Assembly: GCA_026261815.1 (NCBI GenBank)
Contig: JAMPIT010000566.1
Span: 29,847,001-29,911,000 of the forward strand
Length of the DNA: 64,000 nucleotides
Reading direction: 5' to 3'
Source of the DNA: Monarcha castaneiventris obscurior
Taxonomy: Eukaryota; Chordata; Aves; Passeriformes; Monarchidae
Positions 41,584-52,835 of this stretch are shown piece by piece. Within the stretch, counting starts at the first letter, position 1. The number at the start of each line of letters is the position of its first letter. Below the pieces are notes generated by a model that saw only the letters and a program-made list of their open reading frames with translations, made no database searches and was not told the DNA's origin. Made by a program: the position numbers and the translations under genes.

Positions 41584-41715
41584 AAGGAATGACCTAGCCT
41601 GCAGGCCGCACTCCTGGCACGCAACCAAATTTACCGAAAGTCAGCCCGAGGCAGCCACGTCACACCTTCCCTCGTCTAATGCCTGCGCCTCCTGGCACTC
41701 GCGCTACCATGCAAG
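41584..41715 (+). CDS. SHROOM2: SHROOM2 exon 3 (short linker exon after PDZ)
   Basis: This internal exon of 132 nt follows a TTGTTTCCAG acceptor and ends in GCAAG followed by the strong donor GTGAGT. Joined to the two leftover bases of exon 2 (AG plus A makes Arg), it reads R-RNDLACRPHSWHATKFTES and then QPEAATSHLPSSNACASWHS up to RYHA, leaving two bases for the next exon. The RPHSWHATKF core is a Shroom family signature just downstream of the PDZ domain. Human SHROOM2 has RPHSWHATKF in the same place, and SHROOM3 has the related RPHSWHTTK. No separate function is known to me for this segment; it links the PDZ to the central region. The exon is more GC-rich than the surrounding intron, as expected for coding sequence. 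It has no in-frame Met, so a transcript starting in intron 2 could not begin translation in frame here. Confidence 0.95.
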
Positions 41716-44700
41716 GTGAGTCTCTGCTAAAGCTACACACGTTCAGCAACAGCAGCAAGGCAATAATAACGGAGGTCATGTTGTTGAGTGGGGTTTTTCT
41801 AAAAACCAGTGCAGAATCGTGGTATTATACCTCTTTGGAGTTGCCTGTCCTTTCAGTGCATGAAGGGGGAGTTTGGGAAGTTTGACGTATGGATGAGTGG
41901 ATTTCTGAAACAGTTTGTGATATGTGCATGTGATTGAAAGGTAAGAAACTAGCTTTAAAGGCAATCACAAGGTTATGCTTCTTGCTCCGCATTTCCTTTT
42001 AATGTCCACTGGTAAAATCCTAAGGCAAACTAACCATCAAAATTAACACTTTTAAAGTGAAATAGGTAGGGGAGACAAAAATTGAAAAATACTGTTTCAG
42101 ACAATTAAAAAAGCTTTTTCTAAAGAGAGGTGCAGAATGCTTTACTGTTGTCTTTTAAGATATTACTGGTTTAGTTTAGTTAAACTGTCTTCTGTAATCC
42201 TTCTCTACATCTGTGATCTTGCTTGTCTAGAGAGGTAATAAAACCGATGATTTTTCGGTCGCTGTTTAAAGCACCTTAATATTTGTTAGGTCACATTCAA
42301 CACTAATGGAGAAAGGCTGACACCCAGGTAGTTTTAGCTGTGAAACTCTGAACCTTTAGGTAATGCCTGTTTGTGTCTGGTTACTGGTTCTTGTTTGTTT
42401 CCTGCTCCTAGGTGACATTCTTTATCATTTTCATGAAAGGTGTTCTTGGAGTTTTTTTTGGGGGGTGGGGGAGGAAGGAGGATGGGTTTTTTTTTTGTCA
42501 TTTGTTACTTCTTCCTTCTCAGTTCTCATTGGGCCATAGTTACACTGAGCCTTAAAGAACGAGTCTGGTGTGCAATCCCAGTTTGGGAAGTAGACTTCGG
42601 TTTTCTATACTTAGTTTCTGTACTTAGCTGTACATTCTTCATCATTACTTCTTGAGGTTAATGTTTTGTGGTAGTCAAAACAAAAGCACACTAATACTTC
42701 AGTATTTTATTTTATTTTTCATCTAATTTTTACAGTTGTTTTTACATTGTTTTCTTTGGGAACTGCCTACTGTTTTTAAACTGAATTGCTATCTGCCCTT
42801 GAATAAAGCTGACATTAGGCAGAAAGGGGTTTTTTTTAATGGTTTTTGTAATACTTTATCAGTAGAAGTTTTAGAAACTCTTTGATGACAGTTTCTGCTG
42901 TGTTACACTGATTGAAAGTTTGTATTTAAAAATCATGTAGACGAGTTGATTTAGATTTATAGATTTTAAGACAGTAAAAGTTCCTTGTACATAGAAACAA
43001 AATTCAGAACTTTCTAAAAGCTTCCAAAGAGTTCCTCATTGCAATGCTATAGCTAAAGAGTATTTGTACTATTAATGAGTCTTCTACACTAAGCTGTAAA
43101 TCATTATATGCTTCCTGTTCTTCCTGGTGGTTGTCCTTGTACCTTGTGAAAGTAAAATACTACAAGATGTGTCTCAAGGTGTGTTTTGATAGGACCTGGG
43201 TGTGTCCCAAAACTTAGAAAGGAAAAAAAAAAATTGGTTCAATGCCAGTTTGAAATGAGGTTTGGTCGGGAAATTGTGGGTGTAAAGGAAGAGGGGGATG
43301 GGAACAGAGAAATCCCCTCCCCTGATGTATCAGAAATAGCCACAACTGCTGACAGACACTAATATTAATAAAAACTACAGATTCTTTCTCAGATGCTGCT
43401 GAAAGATTTAGTGGCTTTAGCACAGTGTAATACTACAGTTCCCAGGTCACTGCAGTCCTGAACCCCTTGGCTGCCTGTGCTGCCCACTTGAAAGGTGATG
43501 TATTTGGGAGATTTGTCAGCCCCTAGTGTCTGTTGTCCAAGACATTTTCAGTGGCCGAGATGCTTTTAGGATGCCACTGCAGGAGGGGGCCCAGCATTCC
43601 CATAGTGGCAGCCCAAGGATTTCAGTATTTTGGGGATCTCAGTTGCGGTGTGGGGTTCTTTGGGGTTGCTGATCTGCAAACAGAGGTGAGCAGCCTCAGA
43701 GATTCTCCACTTTACAAGTGCATTTCACAAAAAGCTCAGCTGATGGGAAAGCACAGCAATCAGTACCTGAAAGCAGCAGTATGCAAGGAGATAATGAAAA
43801 TAGCCCGAGGAGAGGATATTTCTAGCCCAAGCATCCCATCCCTGGGCTATTTCTGGAATTCCGTGTCCTTCCCTGAGCTAAGCATCTGAGACTGGTATTC
43901 AAAGCCTAAAATCTCTTCTGAATGTGCTTACCTGCATTCTCTCTGTGAGTGTGAAAATCCACTAAATCACTTGTAAAACATGGAGAGTTCATTGGGGAGG
44001 AGGGGGAAGATGGTACTTTTTTGTGTTGGTGGAATGGGGCACAGCTGGCCAAAGCAGCCCCATCAAGACTGACTGTACTATCTACTGCTAGGTTAAGGTA
44101 TGGCCAATTTGATTGGCTTTAGCTTTTTTTTTGGTTGATTGGCTTTGGTGGGGCTTTCTTTTTGCCAGCCTGATGAATTTGAACCTTTGAGAAGGTGGAT
44201 GAAGCTAGAGGAAGACAGACCAGAAGAGGCTGTACCAGTATATAGGAGACAGGGTGGTCCTGGAACCCAGCCCTCCACATCCAGCACTATATGTATGGGT
44301 TTTTTATCATGTGACTTTAATGTGAAAACTGTAAGCTATCTTGGGAGCACTAGGTTAGTTCTAGATGCCTCTCATCAAGGCTAGTGGGCTAGAACTTGTA
44401 AAGCTTTTGGTGCCTTCATTTCCCTCTGTGAGTCTTCTGTGAAAAAGACAGAAGTCTCACCTTAACAACATGGTGCAGACTTTTTTCCTAGCCTATCCTA
44501 AACTAAGGCTGGGTGCACTTTTCTGGGAGGTGTGTAAGTGAACTGTCTTAAGTTGCTGAAAGTTTAAAACCTGCATTTTCTTGCAGTAGGATATACTATA
44601 ACAGAGGAGCCTTTGGGTTTTTTTCTGTGCCCCTGGTTGTGCAGATGAACCCAACAACCTGTTCTACTTTCATTCTGGTCTTACAGGTGTGACTGTGGGA

Positions 44701-46879
44701 CAAGTGTGCTTTGAGAATGTTACCTAAACTGAGGTTTTGGGGCACTTAGGGTCAGGATTTGTAATCCCATGCAGTTGCTGAGATGACATCATTTCTGTAA
44801 GGGCCCAGGAGCAGAAGCTCATGCCCCAGGGTTGGGAGAGGTGCTTACTGGCCAATGTGGCCAAGGGATGGTGTTTGTAGATTATTCCTGGACTTCACCT
44901 GCCAAGCTTTGACCAGCAGTGTAGGCGCTTTTATGAATCTGTTCTGAAAAAGCCATTGAGAGAAGAGTATCCTGGGATGCCAGCCAGGCTAAGGCAGAGA
45001 AGTCCTTCCTTTAGTGTTTGCTGCTTCTGCTGGGTTTCCTTTTGGCATTTTCTGGCAGGGCTTTGACTTCTTATGCTGATCATCCCTGTTCCACATTTGA
45101 TACCAGCAGATTTACATGAGACCTGTAAATTGAGGCTTTCCTGCACAAGTGGTATCTTTTTTTTAATTAATGCCAAGTATCTGGTTGGATTTTATGATCT
45201 TAATGATCTTTTACAACCTTAATGGTTCTGTGATCTCCTTAGAGCTGAAGGGGGTGGGAATATCCACAATTCTTAGTAGTATATGGCTTACATTATTCTT
45301 TGACAAAAGAAATGCTAGTAATGACCAAGATAGTTTTTACATGAAACACAGTACTAAGTCACACTAAGATGACAATTAAGACCTTTTTAAGGATTCAGCA
45401 AGATGTTTTAAATGCTGAAAACAAATGAATGAAAGAACATAAAACCCCACAAGATGAGGCCATTGCTAGTGTATCTTGTTAACAAAATGCTTTTAGAAAA
45501 TAAGCATAAAGCATATCTTTTCTTCTTTAAACAAATTACTTTTGACCATGTTGTATAAGAAAAGAAGTTTAAAAGGCTGTAGTAGTAGAGGGGGAAAAAA
45601 GCAATTTTGTTAGTACTGAATTCTAAAGAACTGCTGAATTGACCTTTGCAATATTTTTGACAGAAGAAAAGATGTATATCAGTCCTTCTATTTTTTATGT
45701 GGATTAATTAATTTCATTGCTAGTTTTCACGGGTCTCTTTACAGCACAGGATTTGATAGATGCTTCTCATAATTATAGCTACAGGGAAGTGGAATAATTC
45801 TGGGATTTCTACCAAGGGGCTTTGCATGCAAGGGCAAGGATTTGAATTTGGTATATAAAAACAGGAGGAGCTGACAGTGTAGTTCAAACATGTGATGAGA
45901 ATAATTGGAAAGACTCATCTCAGCATCAGTGTTTTGAATTGAGGGGCGGTGGATGCTGCAAGAGAGAAAAGAAATGAAAGAAAATGAAACAAAACTCATG
46001 GGGTAGGAAAGTAACAGAAGCAGCAAGATTTTGGGATAGTGTCCTTGGCAAAAGACCTGAAGAAACTACAGTGTCAAAGATCTTTTTATAGAGGAAAGGG
46101 GTAGGGGAAAACTGGTGGCAGTAAGGGTTCTGGAAGGAAAGTCAGAAGTTTGTTTGGCCATGCAGAGCTTATGTTACTTTGGCATCTCCTCCTGAACTTT
46201 TCCTGCCAATGTTGTGGAACTGGGTGGAATTGAATCTCGTCGTGTCAACCTAGAGTGGTTTGAAACCACACTGATAAGGTGCATGTGCAGGTGGTATTTG
46301 AGACAAATGTATTTAGCGCATCTCTGCTTAAAAGTTAAAACATCAAATGAATAGGCAGATGTGGATATGACTTTATGGGAGTAACTTCATGACAAGGGAA
46401 TAACATCATGGGGTGAAGAAGTTTAGAGTCTCATTTCAGATGAAGAGAGGAAGTACATGAGTTTAATAGCTGGAAGAATCAGGGTGCCTGGAAAATCAGC
46501 TGAAAAATAGGCTGGTGTTTGTCCTGGGAAAGAGTAAGCTAATGGAGCTCAAACTATATTTTTCTAAAAGCAAAGTCAGCAAAATCAACTATTTTGCAGA
46601 GGGAAAAGGAAGCCTTCAAGGAGATAAATGTATATTACTTACTGGCAAACTCGCATAGGGAAGCTGAGTTAGTTACTAAGGTTTCAAGTTTTGAATCAGT
46701 GGCAGAATATAAAGTTGGAGCCCTGACTTTGTGTTCAAACTTTCAATTTTGTTAGATTGTCTTTAACTGCTGTGCAGATGGATCTTAACCAGTATTGTTA
46801 AAATGGGTGGTTACAATTATGTTGTGGCATTTTTTGAGTGGTGTATTTATTCTGACACTTTTTTTTTTGTTTGCTTCAG
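41716..46879 (+). other. SHROOM2: SHROOM2 intron 3
   Basis: A GT-AG intron of about 5.2 kb running from GTGAGTCTC to a T-rich tract ending TTGCTTCAG. Apart from a G-rich patch near 42460-42485 and a small CR1 remnant at 45178-45236 it is unremarkable AT-rich sequence. The 118-codon open frame at 43533-43889 starts at TTG and resembles no protein I know. Confidence 0.93.
45178..45236 (+). mobile_element. CR1 terminal remnant
   Basis: About 60 bases reading TCTGGTTGGATTTTATGATC and CTTTTACAACCTTAATGG, then TTCTGTGATCTC. This matches the final stretch and tail of a sense CR1 element. Everything upstream has been lost or was never copied. Confidence 0.75.
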
Positions 46880-49520
46880 TAGTTGTTCTTCTCATGACCT
46901 GTCAAATTCATGGGATCAGTCAAGTCTATATCGCACTTCTGACCAATTCAGCTCTCTGGGAAGTATGGACAGCTGGGACCACACTCCACCAGTAGCCCAG
47001 TATGGAAGACTTTCTTCTGCAAGGTCTAATAGTAGCATTGATCATCTAGGGAGCCAAAATAAGCGGGATTCAGCCTATGGGTCTTTCTCCACGAGTTCTA
47101 GCACCCCTGACCACACTCTGTCCAATGCAGACACTTCTTCGACAGAGAACATGCTTTACAAAGTGGGCCACTGGGAGACTGCTAAGCATGGAAGCAAGTC
47201 TGGCCAGTTTTTGAATGACAGCAGTGGAACAGAGGACAAACCTGGGTATTTGCCAGCTCCCATCCAGTATGAGAACAACAGGAGTCCTAGAACAGAGGAC
47301 CACCCAGATGGCAAGCTCACTAGCTCTGGAAGATCCAGTTTTGGACCTGTGTGGTACGTTCCTGATAAGAAGAAGTCTTCATCTCCTCCCCCCCCACCTC
47401 CTCCTCTTCGTAGTGACAGCTTTGCTGCTACCAAGGGCCATGAGAAAGCCCATGGCCCTGTGTTCTCAGAGGGTGCCAGCACGCAGCACTTTACAGCCTT
47501 GAACCGATCTCAGCCCAGGAGTGACTGGAGTTCGGAAAGTGCAGAGCAGCAGCGGCGGCCCTCCAGACCATGTGACAGGAGGATCAGCAGCTCAAATTAT
47601 AAATCTGATCTCAGTTCAGAACACACTTTTTCTTCAGCTGGTGAAAGGTACAGTAGTAATGCAGGAGCTGTGAACAAACTGCAGCCATCCTTGTCCAGCA
47701 CCGACGTTAGGTTTGTACAGCCTGCTTACACTTACCACCACCAGCACCAGTACAGCGATGAAAGCACCTTTTATCACAGTGCAAGAATCTGTACTGCACC
47801 TAAAGATCAGCAACATTATCTGTCCTACAGTGGCATTCAGGAGTTACCTATAGATCATTTTCATGGCTACAGTCCAAACCAAGCCAGTCTGCTCAACGCT
47901 TCCTCTTTGAACAGTGCTGCTGAACAAAAGGTGGACAACACTGGACAAAGTCGATATTACTGTGTGACAGCAAAACAGCCTGCTCAGGGAAACTCAAAGC
48001 CACTACAATACAAGGATGACAGCTGGAAACCTGCAGTGGGAACTGATATGTCACTTGGACCTCATGAAAATTCTGCAGTTATTACAATGGCCCAAAACCC
48101 AAAACACTATCTACCTCAACAGTCTATTGAATCTTCACTGACAAGGTGTGAGAACAGCAGTCATTACCCAGTAGACAGAGAGGGAGATGCTAGGTGTGCT
48201 GTAGTAGAAGAATCTAAAAAACCTAATCATACTGAAAAGTCTGGACAAAAGAAAAGCTGTGAGAACAGCTCTGAGGAAAGTGAAACTAGGCACAGTCAGC
48301 AGGAGTATGTAAAGGGCTGTGTCCTTACCACTGAAAACAGACCTGCTCAGAAAGGTTTTAGGTGGGGAAAAGATGAGAGTAGCAAGATTTCTCCTCAGAA
48401 GACGCCAATGTTGCACTCTTTAGCTCAGGAAGGGAAAAAACAGTCTGACAACAACCCAGAAGCAGTAACAGAAAGACAGACCTCATTTGACACTCACCTG
48501 TCTAAACAGGCACGAAGGAGTGATCGTTTTGCAACAACCCTCAGAAATGAGATCCAAATGAGAAGAGCAAAGCTGCAGAAAAGTAGAAGTACGGCTACAC
48601 TAGTAGGGTCATCTGAAACAGAGGAGTGCAGTGAGACCTGGAAACCAGATTCAATAGAGGATGTCACCACCTCCCCAGACACAAACTTTACCACCACCTA
48701 CAAAGATCACCTCAAGGAAGCACAGGCCAGGGTTCTGAGTGCAACGTCCTTCAAACGTCGGGACTTGGAGCCCAGCCCTGCTGAGTATCTCCCCAGGTCA
48801 CCTGAGCGGAAAACTGGTAGTTACAACTCTTCATTACTGGCTTTGGTTTCTGAAGATGTCTCTGGATTCCTTGAGGCTACACAAGCCAAACCAAACCCTA
48901 CAGGGAGTGGCACTCATCATGTTCCTCGCATTGGAGCCAGGAAGAGGTTCACGACAGAACAAAAACTGAAGTCCTACTCAGAACCAGAGAAGATGAATGA
49001 GGTGGGCATGTCAGAGAATGAATGCCATGCTCATTGCTGTCCAAATATATCAGAAGAAGCTCTGGGCTCATTTGCAGACAGGTGGAAATTTTTTGAAGAA
49101 ACAAGTAAGCCTGCATCTAGAAAATCCTCACAGAAACCAGGTCTCCATGGTCTCGCAGAGGGACAGCCTGATAGGCCAGATAGGAAAGTGCAAGAGGGAG
49201 AGGAGCTGTGGTATGAGAGAAGAGGTCGGGTAGCCTCTGCTGGACTTGAAACTGCTCATGCTTCAAAAGACAGTGCCCACCATAGCAGCAGCAATAGGGC
49301 TGCTGAGAGGATTGGGAAATCTGCACAGCCACAGCGCCTGGGAACCTTTGCAGAGTATGAGGCATCGTGGAAGGAGCAGCGGAAGCCAATAGAGCCCAGG
49401 AGCACAGGAAGGTACCATTCAGCTGATAATATCCTCGATACAGGCCATGAACAGCATGGGAAATCCCAGTACACCCATGAGAGGTCTAGATCATCCCCTT
49501 CCACTGATTTCTACAAACAG
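46880..49520 (+). CDS. SHROOM2: SHROOM2 exon 4 (giant central exon, ASD1 region)
   Basis: The giant Shroom exon: 2641 nt, one base completing a Ser codon plus 880 codons, uninterrupted. The acceptor is a T-rich tract ending TTCAG; the donor is AAACAG followed by GTACAA, somewhat weak. It opens with SSCSSHDLSNSWDQSSLYR, then SNSSIDHLG and KRDSAYGSFSTSSSTPDHTL (about 47020-47120), as in human SHROOM2. Next come FGPVWYVPDKKK, a run of seven Pro and LRSDSFAATK (about 47338-47435). Ser-rich, less conserved sequence fills roughly 47500-48500. The actin-binding ASD1 region spans about 48515-49010: RSDRFATTLRNEIQM, TYKDHLKEAQARVL, SATSFKRRDL and KLKSYSEPEKMNEVG. The tail holds FADRWKFFEETSKP, RLGTFAEYEASW and GRYHSADNILD, ending STDFYKQ. 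In Shroom proteins ASD1 directs the scaffold to F-actin; the ROCK-binding ASD2 is encoded downstream, outside the window. The ATG at 46803 is intronic, not a real start. Confidence 0.97.
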
Positions 49521-51446
49521 GTACAAGTGTCTTTTGCATTATCCGTTAAATTGCCCAAGGTGGTGAGGGACAGTAGAGGAGTGGAGGGGAAAAGAGTATT
49601 TTTATGAAGATTTCCAATTTAGGAACACTACGTAATATGGTATTTGCCTTTTGTCGATAAAGTAGTAAATGTTACAGGTAGCTCTCTCAAGTAAAATTAG
49701 GAAGATGAAAGTTTGTACTGCACAAGAGCAATTGGATAAAAGTAATTTCTTGTATGTTGTAGTCAGATGGAAAAAAACATGATTCATTTGCTAATATCCT
49801 CTTTTGTACAGGAGAGATCTAGGAAATTCAAAGCAACCTTCACCATGAGTTATTTTTTCATTGGTGTGGCTGTATTCCCTGTTTTAAGGTTTTAAATTCT
49901 CTGAAACTATGAAGAAAAGTGTTCCAAGTGTAAATAATACATACTTTTGTCTAATTTTTTAATGGTCTAATAGTTTCCATGGATTTCCTCTTTTCTTCTA
50001 AAGTTGCTTCATGCAAAAGCTACATAGGATAAAACTTCTGCCTAATAAAATCTAGAGATTACAAATATGCCTGTTAATGTTAAAACTACAGCAACAATGG
50101 AACTGCATAATGTTTTGCTTTATGTCAGTTTGCTTAATTTAAGATGTATACATTTATTCCTTAGAGAGATGCCAAATGTCTGTTCAACTTGCAAGTAAAT
50201 ACTAAGTTAATTTTTAACTGAGCAGGGCCAGGCAATGGTTGGCAGGTGGCACTGGAAGTAAACAGAGAAACCAAGTCTTTTTAGTTCTCTGTTAAAAGAT
50301 GTTGTTCAAGCTGCTACAAGATTGCCTGATATGTGTAAGGACTCGTAGTGTGTTCAACCTGTGTTGAACTTTGCCTTCTGCAAGAACAGAATTGAAGCAA
50401 TGCAGTTGTATATTACTTTTCCTTTATTTTTTCCCCTCTTGGTGAAAATATTGCATACATACACAGGTCACCTCTGTGTGTGTGTGTAGATATGGAATAG
50501 AACGAGAATAGCTCAAAAAGAAACCAAAATGTTGATCTCTAAAAGTTAGGGACTGTCTTTCCATGAGTTGCGTCTTTTCATTTGGTAAAAGTTATTTTTG
50601 AACTGTATGCACGGACTTAACTATGTGGATAATTTACTAGGGTAGAGATTCCAAGCACTGAAAATATTCACCTGGAAGTTATTTCGAAAATTAAATTCAC
50701 TAAATTATTAAATAATTGCCTACCCAGCAGAAAAAAATCATATCATCTATTCCCTGTATGCATTTCTGGTTTATTAGTCAGTGCCTTTAAGTTCACTATA
50801 GGCCTCCTGGGGCAAAAAGCAGACACCTGTTTAGGCACCTGGAAAATATGGTGATAAGTGCATTGAAGATGCTTACAACAGACTGAAGTAAATAAAGATG
50901 TTGTTTTGCATATATGATTCAGATTATTCCAGTGCTAATGCGCAATTAAATTTCCTGTAGGTTCAGTGTTTGTAATGCAAAGCTATGCTTTGGGTGGGGT
51001 TGTTTGAAGATAGTGAGATAATCATGTTCTGGAACAGCACTGTTGGTGTTTTACTGAGACACTAAAGTACACACATGGGGATTCACAACCTGGTGCATAC
51101 TTGCATCTCCTAAAATGTGAGCAGCTCTTCTGCAACTTCTGTGCCTCTTTTTTTTTTGTTTGTTTTTGCGAAATGGAAGTTGCAAACGTTTATATAAATG
51201 TTAAGCTCTTCTGTGGATCAGCAGAGCAGCAATGTGAGCACAGCCAGGTCGGGAGTGCTGCGCAAGAGGTCACAGAGCACACTGTACTGCTTAAAACCAA
51301 ACAAGCTTAAAACATGCTATGCTGTTGACTTCATGTATATTCAAACAGAGCAAACCCACAAATAAGAGGTTCCATAATCATAGATTTTTTTGGGAGTCTG
51401 AAACATGATGACTTGGTGTCTTACTTGTACTATAAACCTCTTTTAG
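49521..51446 (+). other. SHROOM2: SHROOM2 intron 4
   Basis: A 1.9-kb GT-AG intron between GTACAAGTG and an acceptor ending CTCTTTTAG; it joins phase 0 to phase 0. If it were retained, the exon 4 frame would run on for 28 codons and stop at 49605-49607. An AATAAA word lies near 50043. A short TG repeat occurs near 50474-50487. Nothing else is recognisable. Confidence 0.92.
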
Positions 51447-51550
51447 GAAGTATCAGTTGAAGTAAGGAGGCAAGCAGAGGATTTAAAGGAAGATGGGGAG
51501 TGTATTTTCTCTAATGTTAACAAACTGGATGAAAGGAACTGCACTGTAAG
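51447..51550 (+). CDS. SHROOM2: SHROOM2 exon 5 (short exon after the giant exon)
   Basis: A 104-nt exon: 34 codons plus two bases. The acceptor is CTCTTTTAG and the donor is GTAAG followed by GTAAGTG, a near-ideal site. It reads EVSVEVRRQAEDLKEDGEC and then IFSNVNKLDERNCTV. After exon 4 ends in STDFYKQ this gives YKQEVSVEVRRQAEDL, which lines up with human SHROOM2 YKQEASVELRRQAGDP. That position and the exact phase fit are the evidence; the exon is too short for homology elsewhere to be sure. The second half (from KEDGE) is poorly conserved. No domain is known here; the segment links ASD1 to the C-terminal part. The next exon must begin with one base completing the codon and is not visible before the window ends at 64000. 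Confidence 0.88.
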
Positions 51551-52204
51551 GTAAGTGTGTCATAATTACTCTAAAAGTTTGTGGGGTTTTTTTGACAAAT
51601 TTCTCTGATCTGATATTTTCCTGACTCAAACTGCAAGTTTTCCTGTGATGATTTCAGAGTTTCTGCAGTGCCTTTTTCCCTTGTTTCCCTCCTTCTCCCC
51701 ACGTACTTCAATATGCATGATAATAGAATTAATGTTGGGACTGAAATTTCTGGGGAGCTTAAAGAAATTGTTGTGATGATTTCCATCTACGAGTGCCAAA
51801 GCCGAGTCACAATTTTAGTGTGAGCTTAAAGAAACTGTTGAGCGTTGAGCATATTATAGTTTGTTTAGAGGCAGTTGATTCTTATTTGTGTGCATGAAAT
51901 GATAGTTACAGGTTTTTTCAGGGGTAGGTTGGGGGCCTGAGGTTTCCCAAAAGAGATTTCCAGTATTATCCTTGGCAAAGACAGCATGCTGCTGAAACAG
52001 CAGTGCTGTAAATTGGACTTTCCTTTTCTTGTGCCTTTAGAGAATACAGTACACGAATAGAAGACACTAAAATTTGTTTCATTGTTTCATCGGCTCTGAT
52101 TTTCTGCGTTCATTCATGTTTTAATTAACGTACAATGTTTCCAAACCCTTTTCAAAGGTGTGACTGTATGCTCAGTGCAGTTAAAATCCTTTAAATGTGT
52201 GTCA

Positions 52205-52835
52205 TTCTGAGGGTTGCCCCCGTCCTGGCCCGCTGCGGTGTCAGCAGTGATTGCAGCAAGCGCCGGTCCTGCGGCTGCTGAAGCCGAGCCGAGCTTGTGC
52301 ACACGCTGCTGTCGCTAGGTCTGACAGCTCTGCGTTTCCTAACAGAGCGAACCCGTGCACAGGGGAAAAGAACCTCCAGAGGCTTTCCTCGGTTCTGCAA
52401 GTGGTATTAATCTCTCAAGAGGAGAGGAAATTATGAACTGCAGCAGGCTTTCCTCGGTTCTGCAAGTGGTATTAATCTCTCCAGGGGAGAGGAAATTATG
52501 AACTGCAGCAAACATACACTCTAGCTGTGACCATAAAACCTTGTAAAAAGTTAGCATTTATTTGTGGGTTTGTATGACTGTATTTTGCATCGCTTATGGC
52601 TCAGCTGAGGAGACCACCCCCTATTTTTCCGATTTTTGGTATCCCTTTGTACTTACCGTGGCGCTTTGGGGATGAGCAGCCCAGGCGGGTGCGCGCAGGC
52701 GCGGGGAGCGGCCGCAGGGGAGGCGGGCACGGCGCAGGGGAGATGCCGGGGGCGGGCGGCGGCTCCGCGCGAGTGCAGTTATTGCCATCTACCAGCGCCG
52801 GCGCCGACTCACAAAAGCCTGTGAACAATACTCCT
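52205..52835. promoter_or_regulatory. CpG-dense patch in intron 5, candidate bidirectional promoter
   Basis: Two GC-rich blocks, 52205-52370 and 52641-52830, flank a 65-bp tandem duplication. The 60 bases from 52681 hold about ten CpG, with GCGCGCAGGCGCGGGGAGCG and a following GGGGGCGGGCGGCGG. On the - strand the island runs into AAGCGCCACG followed by GTAAGT (read downward from 52656), a consensus splice donor, so an antisense first exon ending at 52657 is plausible. On the + strand an open frame at 52596-52883 crosses the island with an ATG at 52743, but it resembles no known protein. Promoter activity and direction are inference; an internal SHROOM2 promoter driving only the C-terminal half is an alternative. 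Confidence 0.45.
52381..52510 (+). repeat. 65-bp tandem duplication, two copies
   Basis: The unit at 52381-52445, starting GGCTTTCCTCGGTTCTGCAA and ending GAACTGCAGCA, is repeated directly at 52446-52510. The copies differ at only two positions (CTCAAGAGG against CTCCAGGGG), so 63 of 65 bases agree. It is head-to-tail with no spacer. The near identity suggests a recent event or sequence homogenisation. It lies between the two GC-rich blocks of the intron 5 island. Confidence 0.97.

Noticed and set aside
43533..43889. 118-codon open frame in intron 3
   Set aside because: It starts at TTG, matches no family I know, and has no splice-site or promoter support.
46803..46879. ATG at 46803 as the start of a 934-codon protein
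   Set aside because: The first 77 bases are intronic: a T-rich tract and CAG precede 46880, and the Shroom2 match starts only there.
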